Source of the DNA: Proteobacteria bacterium UBA6522
GTDB lineage: Bacteria > Pseudomonadota > Gammaproteobacteria > Steroidobacterales > Rariloculaceae
DNA: 15,382 bases
Assembly: GCA_002434915.1 (NCBI GenBank)
Contig: DJLG01000070.1
Span: forward strand, 1-15,382
Reading direction: 5' to 3'
Shown: in pieces, positions 8,279 through 15,185 of the stretch
Layout: the number at the start of each line of letters is the position of its first letter
Position numbering within the stretch: position 1 is the stretch's first letter
Position numbers and translations under genes: made by a program
The notes under the pieces: generated by a model
What the model saw: the letters and a program-made list of their open reading frames with translations, nothing else
What the model was told of the DNA's origin: nothing
Databases searched by the model: none

Positions 8279-9270
8279 TACATGATGCCAGCTCGAAATA
8301 GATCATGGATATTGAGGGCGCCAACTAGCTTATTTTTTGAATCAATCACCAGTAAGGCCGTAATACCATTTTCCTCCATCAAGTGTACTGCTTCCATAGC
8401 TAATTGATTTTGTTTAATAGTTTTTCCGCCTATTGTCATTACCTTGCTTATTGGAGTGCTATGTATGTCAGTGCGTTGATCTAGGGTTCGACGAAGGTCT
8501 CCATCAGTGAACACTCCTAATAGATTAGCATCATTATCCACTATTGCTGTGATACCAAGACTTTTTTGCGACATTTCTAGAAGCCCATCACTTATTGGAG
8601 TTTCGTGCCCCACAATCGGAAGCTCATCATCAGTGTGCATAATATCTTTGACTCGAATAAGTAGACGTTTACCTAACGTTCCACCAGGGTGAAAATTAGC
8701 GAAATCTTCTTCTTTAAAGTTGCGTTTAGCTAAAAGGACAACTGCTAGGGCATCCCCCATTGCTAAAGCTGCAGTAGTACTAGCTGTTGGAGCAAGATTG
8801 AGCGGACAGGCTTCTTCTGTAACACTAATATCAAGATTTATAGTTGCGGCTTTTGCAAGGGTCGAGTTGTGGTTACCCGTCATCGTGATCAATGACAGCC
8901 CAAGTCTTTTGATGCGTGGAAGCAGTGAGGTGATTTCTTCCGTTTCACCGGAGTTTGAAATTGCTAGAATCACATCTTTTCCAGTTATCATCCCCATGTC
9001 ACCATGGCGTGCCTCAGCTGCATGTACGAAAAAAGATGGTGACCCAGTGCTGGCTAGTGTAGCGGCAATTTTATTACCCACATGCCCTGATTTGCCCAAT
9101 CCAATTACTGCTATTCGTGCCTGTTTTTCTTGGCATTCAATGCATATTTGGCACGTTTTTAGAAAATCATCTCCTAGCCTTGGAATGAGTCCTCTAACGG
9201 CATCAGATTCGATTTCGAGCACTTGCTGAGCAATGGATAGAGCATCACGTTCATTAGAATCTTTAATCAT
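8278..9270 (-). CDS. kdsD: D-arabinose 5-phosphate isomerase
   Basis: Converts D-ribulose 5-phosphate to D-arabinose 5-phosphate, the first dedicated step towards Kdo for LPS. The 330-residue protein has the expected SIS domain at about residues 50-185, with GLGKSGHVG at 57-65, the active-site segment FFVHAAEARHGDMG, and SNSGET. These are followed by two CBS domains (about 210-265 and 275-330) containing VFTDGDLRRTLD and ending NIHDLFRAGIM. The segment CPLNLAPTASTTAALAMGDALAV is near-identical to E. coli KdsD as I remember it. It is the first gene of the minus-strand operon and faces ibaG across a 100-bp spacer. The ATG at 9270 has only a weak upstream GTTAGAA as a ribosome-binding site. The calcium/sodium exchanger gene (yrbG) found before kdsD in E. 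coli is absent. Confidence 0.96.
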   Translation of the reverse strand: MIKDSNERDALSIAQQVLEIESDAVRGLIPRLGDDFLKTCQICIECQEKQARIAVIGLGKSGHVGNKIAATLASTGSPSFFVHAAEARHGDMGMITGKDVILAISNSGETEEITSLLPRIKRLGLSLITMTGNHNSTLAKAATINLDISVTEEACPLNLAPTASTTAALAMGDALAVVLLAKRNFKEEDFANFHPGGTLGKRLLIRVKDIMHTDDELPIVGHETPISDGLLEMSQKSLGITAIVDNDANLLGVFTDGDLRRTLDQRTDIHSTPISKVMTIGGKTIKQNQLAMEAVHLMEENGITALLVIDSKNKLVGALNIHDLFRAGIM

Positions 9271-9370
9271 AATTAGTAATTCTAACAGCCAGGCGCCTTC
9301 AGTATATTTTTTAGGAGTTAAAGCTCATAAGGTAGACTACTTATTTTGAATGTAACAGGAATTTTTAGGG
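9271..9370. promoter_or_regulatory. Divergent promoter region between kdsD and ibaG
   Basis: This 100-bp spacer must start both the minus-strand Kdo/Lpt/rpoN operon and ibaG-murA. For kdsD, a TATACT -10 (five of six) reads on the minus strand at 9306-9301, giving a leader of about 24 nt, but without a good -35. For ibaG, TAGACT at 9333-9338 stands 17 nt after TTTAGG at 9310-9315, a weak match. An 8-bp perfect palindrome, AGGCGCCT (9291-9298), sits at the predicted kdsD start point. For ibaG, AGGA at 9357-9360 stands 10 nt before the start codon. These are pattern matches only. Confidence 0.35.
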
Positions 9371-9613
9371 ATGGATCCAAAAGAAATAGAAAAGTTAATT
9401 CAGAAAGGCCTACCAGAGTCTCAGGTTGAGGTTCGGACTGATGGGCAAGGACATTATGAGGCTCTAATTGTGTCATCTGTTTTTAATGGTGAACGTAGTG
9501 TGCGCCGTCACCAGCTTGTATACCAGACTCTTGATGGACTGGTTGGAACGGATATTCATGCGCTAGCATTGAAAACATTTACCCCTGAGGAGCTGAAGGC
9601 ATTGGGTAGTTGA
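9371..9613 (+). CDS. ibaG: BolA/IbaG family iron-sulfur metabolism protein
   Basis: Small BolA-family protein (80 residues). Relatives partner with monothiol glutaredoxin Grx4 and are linked to Fe-S handling and acid stress in E. coli (IbaG, formerly YrbA). The single BolA domain covers almost the whole chain: DGQGHYEALIVSSVF with His28, the RRHQLVY signature at 45-51, and the invariant-type His63 in DIHALALKTF. Genes of this subgroup typically precede murA, and here the spacing to murA is 13 nt, which is good support for IbaG over BolA proper. The ATG at 9371 is preceded by AGGA and an immediately adjacent AGGG. The mlaFEDCB genes usually found directly upstream are not present. Confidence 0.9.
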   Translation: MDPKEIEKLIQKGLPESQVEVRTDGQGHYEALIVSSVFNGERSVRRHQLVYQTLDGLVGTDIHALALKTFTPEELKALGS

Positions 9614-9626
9614 ACTAATAAGTCTG

Positions 9627-10886
9627 ATGGATAAGCTCGAGATAATAGGTGGGCCAACATTGTCTGGTCAGGTGCGCATATCCGGCGCAAAAAATGCTGC
9701 CTTACCCATTTTAATGTCTAGTTTGCTAGCAGATGGGCCGGTTATTTTAGAGAACATCCCTCATCTAAACGATATAACGACAACAGTTAAGCTGCTCCGT
9801 TGGATTGGCGCTGAAATCACTTTTCATGATGGCGTTCAACTAGAAGTTGACCCCTCTGGAATATCTCGTTTTGAGGCACCATATGATCTTATGAAAACTA
9901 TGCGTGCTTCAGTGCTAGTTCTAGGCCCTCTTTTGAGTCGATATGGTAGAGCTGATGTTTCTTTGCCAGGAGGCTGCGCCATTGGCGCTCGTCCTGTAAA
10001 CATTCATGTTGCCGGGCTTCGTTCTATGGGAGCAAGAGTCGATATTGATAATGGATATATTCGAGCTCGCGCTGAAAAACTGCATGGTGCTCGCCTCATA
10101 CTTGATACCGTCACGGTTACAGGTACTGAGAATCTGATGATGGCTGCAGTGCTCGCAAAAGGAGAATCGATTATAGAGAACGCAGCTCGGGAACCAGAGA
10201 TTGAAGATCTATCCGAGGTGCTTTGTAAGATGGGTGCTGTAATTGAAGGGGCCGGAACTGAAAAAATAAGGATTCAAGGTGTTGAATCGCTCCAAGGGGC
10301 GAATCATTTTGTTCTTCCTGATCGAATTGAAAGCGGTACGTATCTTGTAGCAGGTGCTATTACAGGTGGTCGGGTTAGGATAAACCAAACCAGGCCAGAG
10401 CATCTTAAGGTAGTTTTAAGAAAACTTTGCCAGGCTGGTGCTCATATAGAATCTGGAAACAACTGGGTAGAATTAGATATGCGGGGACAGCGCCCTCAGG
10501 CCGTAGATGTAATAACCGCACCTTATCCAGATTTTCCAACGGATATGCAGGCGCAGTTTTGTGCTCTTAATTCAATAGCTTGCGGTAAAGCAAAAATAAC
10601 AGAAAAAATTTTTGAAAATAGATTTCAGCATGTGCCGGAGTTACAGCGATTAGGTGCGGATATATCTATAGAGGGCAATACTGCTGTTAGTTGTGGAGCA
10701 GACAAACTGACAGGAGCAACAGTTATGGCAACAGATTTAAGGGCATCTGCCTCTCTTGTACTGGCAGGTTTAGCAGCTGAAGGTACAACTATTGTAGATC
10801 GTATTTACCATGTAGATCGTGGTTATGAATGTATCGAAGAGAAGCTAGCGCAGCTAGGCGCAGAGATTCGTCGTTTATCAGTCTAA
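9627..10886 (+). CDS. murA: UDP-N-acetylglucosamine 1-carboxyvinyltransferase MurA
   Basis: First committed enzyme of peptidoglycan synthesis, transferring enolpyruvate from PEP to UDP-GlcNAc in the cytoplasm. The 419 residues match the family exactly. Lys22-Asn23 of SGAKNAALPI, the catalytic loop LPGGCAIGARPVNIH with Cys117, and the PYPDFPTDMQAQ segment are visible. A cysteine at the loop position is the fosfomycin-sensitive type (the resistant variants have Asp there). No clear Shine-Dalgarno precedes the ATG, and the gene starts 13 nt after ibaG, so it is probably translated from the ibaG transcript by coupling. The usual downstream hisG/hisD are missing; a 400-nt stretch without an assured gene follows. 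I found no convincing intrinsic terminator just after the stop. Confidence 0.97.
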   Translation: MDKLEIIGGPTLSGQVRISGAKNAALPILMSSLLADGPVILENIPHLNDITTTVKLLRWIGAEITFHDGVQLEVDPSGISRFEAPYDLMKTMRASVLVLGPLLSRYGRADVSLPGGCAIGARPVNIHVAGLRSMGARVDIDNGYIRARAEKLHGARLILDTVTVTGTENLMMAAVLAKGESIIENAAREPEIEDLSEVLCKMGAVIEGAGTEKIRIQGVESLQGANHFVLPDRIESGTYLVAGAITGGRVRINQTRPEHLKVVLRKLCQAGAHIESGNNWVELDMRGQRPQAVDVITAPYPDFPTDMQAQFCALNSIACGKAKITEKIFENRFQHVPELQRLGADISIEGNTAVSCGADKLTGATVMATDLRASASLVLAGLAAEGTTIVDRIYHVDRGYECIEEKLAQLGAEIRRLSV

Positions 10887-11018
10887 AAAATACTTTTGGG
10901 AAATACTTGATAGTGCTTCTCGCTTTTGATGAGTAATTTTCATTTTATCACCCACGCTAGTCCTATTTTAGATGCTTGCAATTAAGACAGGTTAAGCTAA
11001 GAGGACAAGGGTTTTCTG

Positions 11019-11198
11019 GTGACTTTATTGTTCAGGAGGGTTAGCGGAGCTGTGGTAAGACCAATGTTTTATGGGCAAGAAGTAAAGTCGATGTGTATAA
11101 TCTTAAGCTCTCCGAGAAATCATCTAACCAAGACGTACAGTTTGACTGTTCACAACCTTGGTGAAGACCTACTTATGACATGGACTGACAGATGCTAA
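11019..11198 (+). CDS. Possible small protein, 59 residues, unrecognised
   Basis: A short open frame begins at GTG 11019 and ends at TAA 11196-11198, in the murA-sspA spacer. It is preceded by AAGGG at 11007-11011 with a 7-nt spacer, a better Shine-Dalgarno than several established genes here. The frame is open back to 11001, and an internal ATG lies at 11064 (44 residues). The predicted peptide is basic in its first half (FRRVSGAVVRPM), has a short hydrophobic run CIIL, and ends with LLMTWTDRC. It has no signal peptide, and I recognise no family. Arginine is written mostly with AGG/AGA, unlike the mixed usage nearby, which counts mildly against it. An open frame of this length can arise by chance in 400 nt, so this is a candidate only. 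Confidence 0.3.
   Translation: MTLLFRRVSGAVVRPMFYGQEVKSMCIILSSPRNHLTKTYSLTVHNLGEDLLMTWTDRC
11072..11101 (+). promoter_or_regulatory. sspA: Candidate sigma-70 promoter for sspA-sspB
   Basis: A perfect -10 hexamer TATAAT (11096-11101) follows a TGGGCA at 11072-11077 (four of six to the -35 consensus) with an 18-nt spacer. Transcription would begin near 11108 and give an untranslated leader of about 185 nt before the SspA start codon, containing all the inverted repeats described for this spacer. The site lies inside the possible small ORF, so both cannot be simply correct unless the promoter is internal. Confidence 0.4.
11127..11162 (+). repeat. Imperfect hairpin in sspA leader
   Basis: ACCAAG (11127-11132) pairs with CTTGGT (11157-11162). 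Inside it ACAGT (11137-11141) pairs with ACTGT (11145-11149) around a 3-nt loop, with an asymmetric internal loop between the two stems. No T-run follows, so it is not an intrinsic terminator. It may be an RNA structure in the leader or a chance arrangement. Confidence 0.35.
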
Positions 11199-11218
11199 TT
11201 CAGTCAGTTTGGAAGCAT
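11184..11218 (+). repeat. Interleaved inverted repeats (possible H-type pseudoknot) before sspA
   Basis: ACTGAC (11184-11189) is complementary to GTCAGT (11203-11208). ATGCT (11192-11196), inside the loop, is complementary to AGCAT (11214-11218). The order A-B-A'-B' is that of an H-type pseudoknot with connecting segments of 2, 6 and 5 nt; alternatively the stems are mutually exclusive. Stems of 5-6 bp occur by chance, so support is modest. Confidence 0.3.
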
Positions 11219-11293
11219 TCATATAGTTAGGGAGTGCTGATCTCAGCGGACGCTAATTCTTTTTCACCTTTTAAGGAAGTTAAGGGGACTTTG

Positions 11294-11923
11294 ATGGTGG
11301 TAATTGCTAATCGACGGTCGGTAATGACGCTTTTTTCAGATCCCGTGGATAAGTGGAGTCATCGTACTCGACTTGTACTTGCCGAAAAAGGCATAAATAT
11401 CGACTATGTTGATGTGGTAGATGGGGTTTTCACCGAGGATTTGATTGATTTAAATCCATATAACACTGTTCCAACTCTAGTTGACAGAGAGCTTGTTTTA
11501 TATGATTCCCGCGTAATTATTGAATATTTGGACGAGCGCTTTCCTCATCCGCCGCTTATGCCGGTTGATCCAGTAACTAGGGCTCAATTTCGTTTGGGGC
11601 TTTACCGCATAGAAAAGGACTGGTATTCACTAGCTGAGGATATTGCCACAAGCACTGATCGTAGGGCTATAAATCGTAACCGTAAGGCTTTAAGGGACAG
11701 CATTGTCTCCAGCACAGAAATATTTACGGCTAAAAAGTTCTTTTTGAGTGATGATTTTTCTCTTGTTGACTGCTCTATTGCGCCAATTCTCTGGCGTTTG
11801 CCGGTTTTGGATATTGAATTGCCAGAGGAGGCACAACCAATTCTTCAATATATGGATGAAGTATTTGCACGGCCATCTTTTCAGGCTAGCCTCACGGAAC
11901 CCGAACTGGAGATGCGGCAGTAG
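11294..11923 (+). CDS. sspA: Stringent starvation protein A
   Basis: RNA-polymerase-associated regulator of the glutathione-S-transferase fold; in E. coli it aids stationary-phase survival, acid tolerance and phage P1 late transcription. With the start at 11294 the product is 209 residues. The N-terminal thioredoxin-like domain has ANRRSVMTLFSDP and DLNPYNTVPTLVDRE, and the surface motif PHP is at residues 84-86, the functionally important patch of the E. coli protein. The C-terminal helical domain includes RIEKDWY and FLSDDFSLVDCSIAP. I chose ATG 11294 over the GTG at 11234 because AAGGGG (11282-11287) precedes it by 6 nt and because the family N-terminus begins here; the longer form would add 20 unrelated residues. 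sspB follows 3 nt after the stop. Confidence 0.95.
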   Translation: MVVIANRRSVMTLFSDPVDKWSHRTRLVLAEKGINIDYVDVVDGVFTEDLIDLNPYNTVPTLVDRELVLYDSRVIIEYLDERFPHPPLMPVDPVTRAQFRLGLYRIEKDWYSLAEDIATSTDRRAINRNRKALRDSIVSSTEIFTAKKFFLSDDFSLVDCSIAPILWRLPVLDIELPEEAQPILQYMDEVFARPSFQASLTEPELEMRQ

Positions 11924-11926
11924 CCT

Positions 11927-12316
11927 GTGCCAGAATATTTGCCTAAGCGCCCTTATCTGATTCGTGCACTGCATGAATGGATTACAGACAATCGCCTAAC
12001 ACCTCACATTATTGTCGATGCCCGAGACGAAGTCTTACAGGTACCAAAGCAACATATTACCGATGGTAAAATCGTCCTTAACGTAAGCTATTCTGCAACA
12101 CGGAACCTGGTTTTTGACAATAATATGGTTCGGTTTGAAGCTCTATTTGAAGGCGCCAATCATAAAATAGAAGTGCCTGCTTTGTCTGTTATTGGAATTT
12201 ACGCTCGTGAGACTGGACAAGGAATGATATTTGTTGATGAAACGGATTCCTCGAACACCAAAAGCTTAGATAGTACTGAAAAACAAGAACGTCCTTCATT
12301 AAAAATTGTGAGGTAG
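11927..12316 (+). CDS. sspB: ClpXP protease specificity-enhancing factor SspB
   Basis: Adaptor that binds ssrA-tagged polypeptides from stalled ribosomes and delivers them to the ClpXP protease. The 129-residue product has the folded substrate-binding domain first (RPYLIRALHEWITDNRLTPHI, then VLNVSYSATRNLVF and IYARETGQGMIF). A short acidic/polar flexible linker of about 20 residues follows, and the chain ends with RPSLKIVR, corresponding to the ClpX-binding tail at the very C-terminus of E. coli SspB (RPALRVVK as I recall). It is shorter than the 165-residue E. coli protein, the difference being in the linker. The GTG start lies 3 nt after sspA, so the two are one transcription unit. The 3' end faces lpoA across a 108-nt AT-rich spacer in which I see no clear terminator. 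Confidence 0.94.
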   Translation: MPEYLPKRPYLIRALHEWITDNRLTPHIIVDARDEVLQVPKQHITDGKIVLNVSYSATRNLVFDNNMVRFEALFEGANHKIEVPALSVIGIYARETGQGMIFVDETDSSNTKSLDSTEKQERPSLKIVR

Positions 12317-12424
12317 TGTTTTTCCTGATAATAGAAAAAATTCGTTTTATCTTAAAGTGATTTGATACCCATTATGTACTATAGGCCGATACCTAGGGAT
12401 ATAAAAAAATAGCATGCAGTCTTT

Positions 12425-14266
12425 TTATGGGGTTGGGCTATTTATAGAAAATGGCCTCCCATTGCGAAACTGAGCCAATGGCAGTCCTCTGCTTATTCTT
12501 CTGTTCTGATCTAAACTGAGAGTGCCTGATAAAGTATCTATTGAAGATAATTCTATTTTTTCTTCATATAACAATGGTACCAGGCGGTACGCATCAAACC
12601 CGAACCCATAGAACCGTGCCCAGGGTGGCGATCTTCTTTGTGGCCAATATGTTTCTAGGGACTGTTTCAGCTCTAAGTTTTCTTTGCTTTCTAATAAAAC
12701 CCATGGGGTGTCAGGAAAGACTACTCCATTTAAATCTGGTTCGTTAAGAACGCTTTCATGGATTGCTGATGTTGCATATGTAGGAATATTACCAGCATAG
12801 TGAAACCGTAATTGTGGAAATAACAACCGGCCAGCACTTGCATCTGCAGCAACAAAAATCATGTCAATATCCTGACGTCTTCTGGGTTCAAAGCCTAGCG
12901 GAAGAGCCAGATTGGCAACTAATCTCTGATGTCTTTGATTGCTTCCACTGATGTTTAGCAGTGTGGTAATCGAATTGGAGAAATCTTGGGTGTCTAGGTC
13001 ATAGCCTCTGAACTGGATTAGTTCTCCCCCTAGGCTTTCAAATTCCTCACGAAAACTACTAAGTAGACGTAGGCCCCAATCGCTGTTTTGGATGATAGCA
13101 ACTGCTTTTAAAGAGCCATTTGATATCGCATGTCGAGCAACTTCACGGGCTTCGTCTTCAGGAGCTAGGGCAAACTGATAGATATGGCTTGCGGTTAGCT
13201 GTTCGCTTTCAATCGAGTTCAGTGCAAGAGTAGGCACAAAACCTGTGTTATTAATTATTTCTTGTAACTCAGGTTTAAGTAGAGGGCCTACAATAAAATC
13301 AGCCCCATCAATCTGAGCTCTAAAGTAAGCTTCTTCGGGCCCCATAAGGCTGGTGTCATAAAACTTTAAAGTTGTTTTGTTTTCTTCAGCAGCTAGTAGT
13401 GAATGGTTAAAATGAGCCGCCATAAAGCCATCACGAATGGCTCTAGCAATTGCTTGTTGGGCGCCACTAAAAGGCAAGAGAATAGCTATTTGCCCGAGAT
13501 TTTTATGCATCGATTGGGATGCCATAAGTAAATCTAGAATCAGAATTTGAGCTGCAGGATGATCAAGATGGGATTCTCGCCACTCGAGCAAGTTTGTACG
13601 TAAACCCAATGGGTTAGTCTTTGATGCTAATGCAATTGACTGGAGTTTTAGCCAGCCATCTATTATTGAATTCTCGGCAGTCGAAAGCATCGCTTCTTGC
13701 TCTTGCTCCATCAAGCCTGCCCAGATAATTCTGTGATTATCAAGAATCTGAGAGTTTTCTTTTAAAGATAATTCTCTTTGAACCAAGGTGGATATAGCTT
13801 CTTCTACTCGCCCCATTTTGAAAAAAGCGCTACCTCGTACTATTTGGATTGCTGCTATGATTTCGTCAGTATAGGGCTGCGGGATATTTTTCAACGTTTC
13901 AAGTGCTGCTGTGGGACTATCCACCAAGATGTCAATTTCAGCTAATAATAAAAATACCTGTTGTTCCTGTTTTACGCTCGAGGTAGTGCGCGCACGGTTA
14001 AGCCAGCGACTGGCTAAGGTATAGTTTTGAAGCTGTATAAGCACACGGGAGCCATCAATAAGAAATCTACTGCGAGCACTATCATTAGAGCTATTGATCA
14101 GTTGCGTATAGATTTGAACAGCCTGATCAAGATTACCCGAAAGCACTAGCTGCTGAGCCCTTTCTTCAAGAGCGTCGGGGCTTAGTGACGATATTGGTCC
14201 TTGGGATCCACAGCCAACCATAACCGCTAGAATCGTTAGCAAGATGGTAATTTTAAAAGGTTTCAT
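12425..14266 (-). CDS. lpoA: Penicillin-binding protein activator LpoA, LppC family lipoprotein
   Basis: Outer-membrane lipoprotein that reaches through the periplasm to stimulate the peptidoglycan synthase PBP1A. Starting at ATG 14266 the protein has 613 residues. It opens with a lysine-containing n-region, a hydrophobic stretch, and the lipobox-like AVMVGC with the lipidated Cys19; Gly at +2 fits Lol transport to the outer membrane. Residues from about 25 to 250 look like helical TPR-type repeats (for example LVLSGNLDQAVQIYTQLI). From about residue 258 a type-I periplasmic-binding-protein-like domain starts with LGQIAILLPFSGAQQ and continues through FIVGPLLKPEL. The frame stays open for 61 codons upstream, but that extension would overlap rsmI and bury the signal peptide, so I reject it. 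It is transcribed divergently from rsmI across 48 bp. Confidence 0.93.
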   Translation of the reverse strand: MKPFKITILLTILAVMVGCGSQGPISSLSPDALEERAQQLVLSGNLDQAVQIYTQLINSSNDSARSRFLIDGSRVLIQLQNYTLASRWLNRARTTSSVKQEQQVFLLLAEIDILVDSPTAALETLKNIPQPYTDEIIAAIQIVRGSAFFKMGRVEEAISTLVQRELSLKENSQILDNHRIIWAGLMEQEQEAMLSTAENSIIDGWLKLQSIALASKTNPLGLRTNLLEWRESHLDHPAAQILILDLLMASQSMHKNLGQIAILLPFSGAQQAIARAIRDGFMAAHFNHSLLAAEENKTTLKFYDTSLMGPEEAYFRAQIDGADFIVGPLLKPELQEIINNTGFVPTLALNSIESEQLTASHIYQFALAPEDEAREVARHAISNGSLKAVAIIQNSDWGLRLLSSFREEFESLGGELIQFRGYDLDTQDFSNSITTLLNISGSNQRHQRLVANLALPLGFEPRRRQDIDMIFVAADASAGRLLFPQLRFHYAGNIPTYATSAIHESVLNEPDLNGVVFPDTPWVLLESKENLELKQSLETYWPQRRSPPWARFYGFGFDAYRLVPLLYEEKIELSSIDTLSGTLSLDQNRRISRGLPLAQFRNGRPFSINSPTP

Positions 14267-14314
14267 GATCAGCAAGTCTTGTACATTCAGCTTTTCTCCA
14301 GGCAGCATTAGCGC

Positions 14315-15163
14315 ATGAGCAAAGACTCCATCGGGACACTTTATGTCGTTGCGACACCAATTGGCAATCTGGAAGATATAAGTGCTCGGGCTACTAAAAT
14401 ACTTAACGCTGTGGACCTCATAGCAGCTGAGGATACCCGGCGAACCCAAGGATTGCTATCAACCTTTAATATCAAAAGCAAGATGATCGCTTACCATGAT
14501 CATAATGAAATTGAGCAGACTCCTGTTCTTATAGATAAGTTAATAAGAGGTAGCTCTATTGCGCTGGTTAGTGATTCTGGATCCCCCTTGCTTAGTGATC
14601 CAGGCATTGTATTAGTGAGAGCTGCTCGTGCTTCAGGCATTTCTGTAGTTTCTGTGCCTGGCCCTAGTGCTGTTATATCCGCGTTATCTATAGCGGGTTT
14701 ACCCACAGATAGGTTTATTTTTGAGGGATTTCTTCCTCGAGCATCTGGACCGAAGTCTGATCGTCTCTCCAGGATTGCAAACGAATCCCGAACGATTGTT
14801 TTGTATGAATCTGTGCATCGCTTAATCAATACACTCGAGGCGCTAAAAGCGCATTTTGAAGCCGATCGAGTTGTATTCATATGCCGAGAACTAACAAAAA
14901 TTCATGAGAGTGTTTATGAGGGTACTTTGGGTGATTTATGCGAGCGGGTAGGCACTGAAATTCCATTGAAAGGCGAGTTTGTATTGCTTATCAGCGGTAA
15001 GGAAGGGGTAATTTCCGCAGAAGATAATGAGCTTATTCGGATTTTTACTCTACTAGTTAAGGAAATGACACCAAAGACAGCGGTTTCTCTAACAGCAAAG
15101 ATAACGGGTACCTCAAGAAACAGGGTTTACTCGGTTACTCGTTTATCTCCTGGCTATGAGTGA
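14315..15163 (+). CDS. rsmI: 16S rRNA (cytidine(1402)-2'-O)-methyltransferase RsmI
   Basis: SAM-dependent enzyme that methylates the ribose of C1402 in the decoding centre of 16S rRNA. The 282-residue protein has the tetrapyrrole-methylase fold: GTLYVVATPIGNLEDIS at residues 7-23, AAEDTRRTQ at 37-45, the SAM-site loop VSDSGSPLLSDPG at 85-97, VPGPSA at 114-119, and the GLPTDRFIFEGFLPR segment. The C-terminal part (TPKTAVSLTAKITGTSRNRVY) corresponds to the small helical domain of the family. No strong Shine-Dalgarno precedes the ATG; the start agrees with the family N-terminus. The spacer to lpoA is 48 bp and must hold promoters for both directions or have them inside the genes. rnpB begins about 20 nt after the stop, the same rsmI-rnpB order as in Pseudomonas. 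Confidence 0.95.
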   Translation: MSKDSIGTLYVVATPIGNLEDISARATKILNAVDLIAAEDTRRTQGLLSTFNIKSKMIAYHDHNEIEQTPVLIDKLIRGSSIALVSDSGSPLLSDPGIVLVRAARASGISVVSVPGPSAVISALSIAGLPTDRFIFEGFLPRASGPKSDRLSRIANESRTIVLYESVHRLINTLEALKAHFEADRVVFICRELTKIHESVYEGTLGDLCERVGTEIPLKGEFVLLISGKEGVISAEDNELIRIFTLLVKEMTPKTAVSLTAKITGTSRNRVYSVTRLSPGYE

Positions 15164-15169
15164 TGCTTC

Positions 15170-15178
15170 TGGTAATCT
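15170..15178 (+). promoter_or_regulatory. rnpB: Candidate extended -10 promoter for rnpB
   Basis: TGGTAATCT at 15170-15178 fits the extended -10 pattern TGn followed by a weak TAATCT hexamer, ending about 7 nt before the expected 5' end of RNase P RNA. No recognisable -35 is found 16-18 nt upstream, where the sequence is the end of rsmI. The match is weak and rests mainly on its position. Confidence 0.3.
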
Positions 15179-15185
15179 AGTCGAT

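Larger units (their letters stand above)
10887..11293 (+). other. Long spacer between murA and sspA
   Basis: This 407-nt stretch has no recognised gene. Its contents are: a possible 59-codon ORF (11019-11198); a promoter-like pair with a perfect TATAAT (11096-11101); an imperfect hairpin (11127-11162); a pair of interleaved inverted repeats just before sspA (11184-11218); a short inverted repeat at 11236-11247; and a direct repeat GCTAATTC at 11194-11201 and 11252-11259. The first 100 nt after murA are AT-rich with no GC-rich stem followed by a T-tract, so no terminator is called. In many gammaproteobacteria petABC would stand here upstream of sspA; I see no remnant of those genes. Confidence 0.6.

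Noticed and set aside
9142..9151. CxxCxxC cysteine cluster in KdsD (residues 40-46) as a possible metal site
   Set aside because: E. coli KdsD as I recall has cysteines in the same helix without a metal role, so this is probably ordinary sequence variation.
9148..9164. Sigma-54-like -24 element TTGGCACG on the + strand inside kdsD
   Set aside because: The -12 half has TAGAA in place of TTGCA, lacking the essential GC, and the site is inside a coding region pointing against kdsD, 200 nt from ibaG.
8720..9229. 169-codon + strand open frame inside kdsD
   Set aside because: It is antisense to well-conserved SIS-domain codons, with no ribosome-binding site and no recognisable protein features; a shadow of kdsD.
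11234..11293. A 20-codon N-terminal extension of sspA from GTG 11234
   Set aside because: AAGGGG with good spacing precedes ATG 11294, and the family N-terminus (ANRRSVMTLFSD) starts just after it; the added residues look unrelated.
12317..12424. Terminator between the convergent sspB and lpoA (short TAGG/CCTA repeat followed by an A-run near 12400)
   Set aside because: The stem is only 4 bp, too weak to call a terminator in either direction.
14267..14449. A 61-codon in-frame N-terminal extension of lpoA
   Set aside because: It overlaps the start of rsmI in the opposite direction and would bury the lipoprotein signal peptide that begins at 14266.
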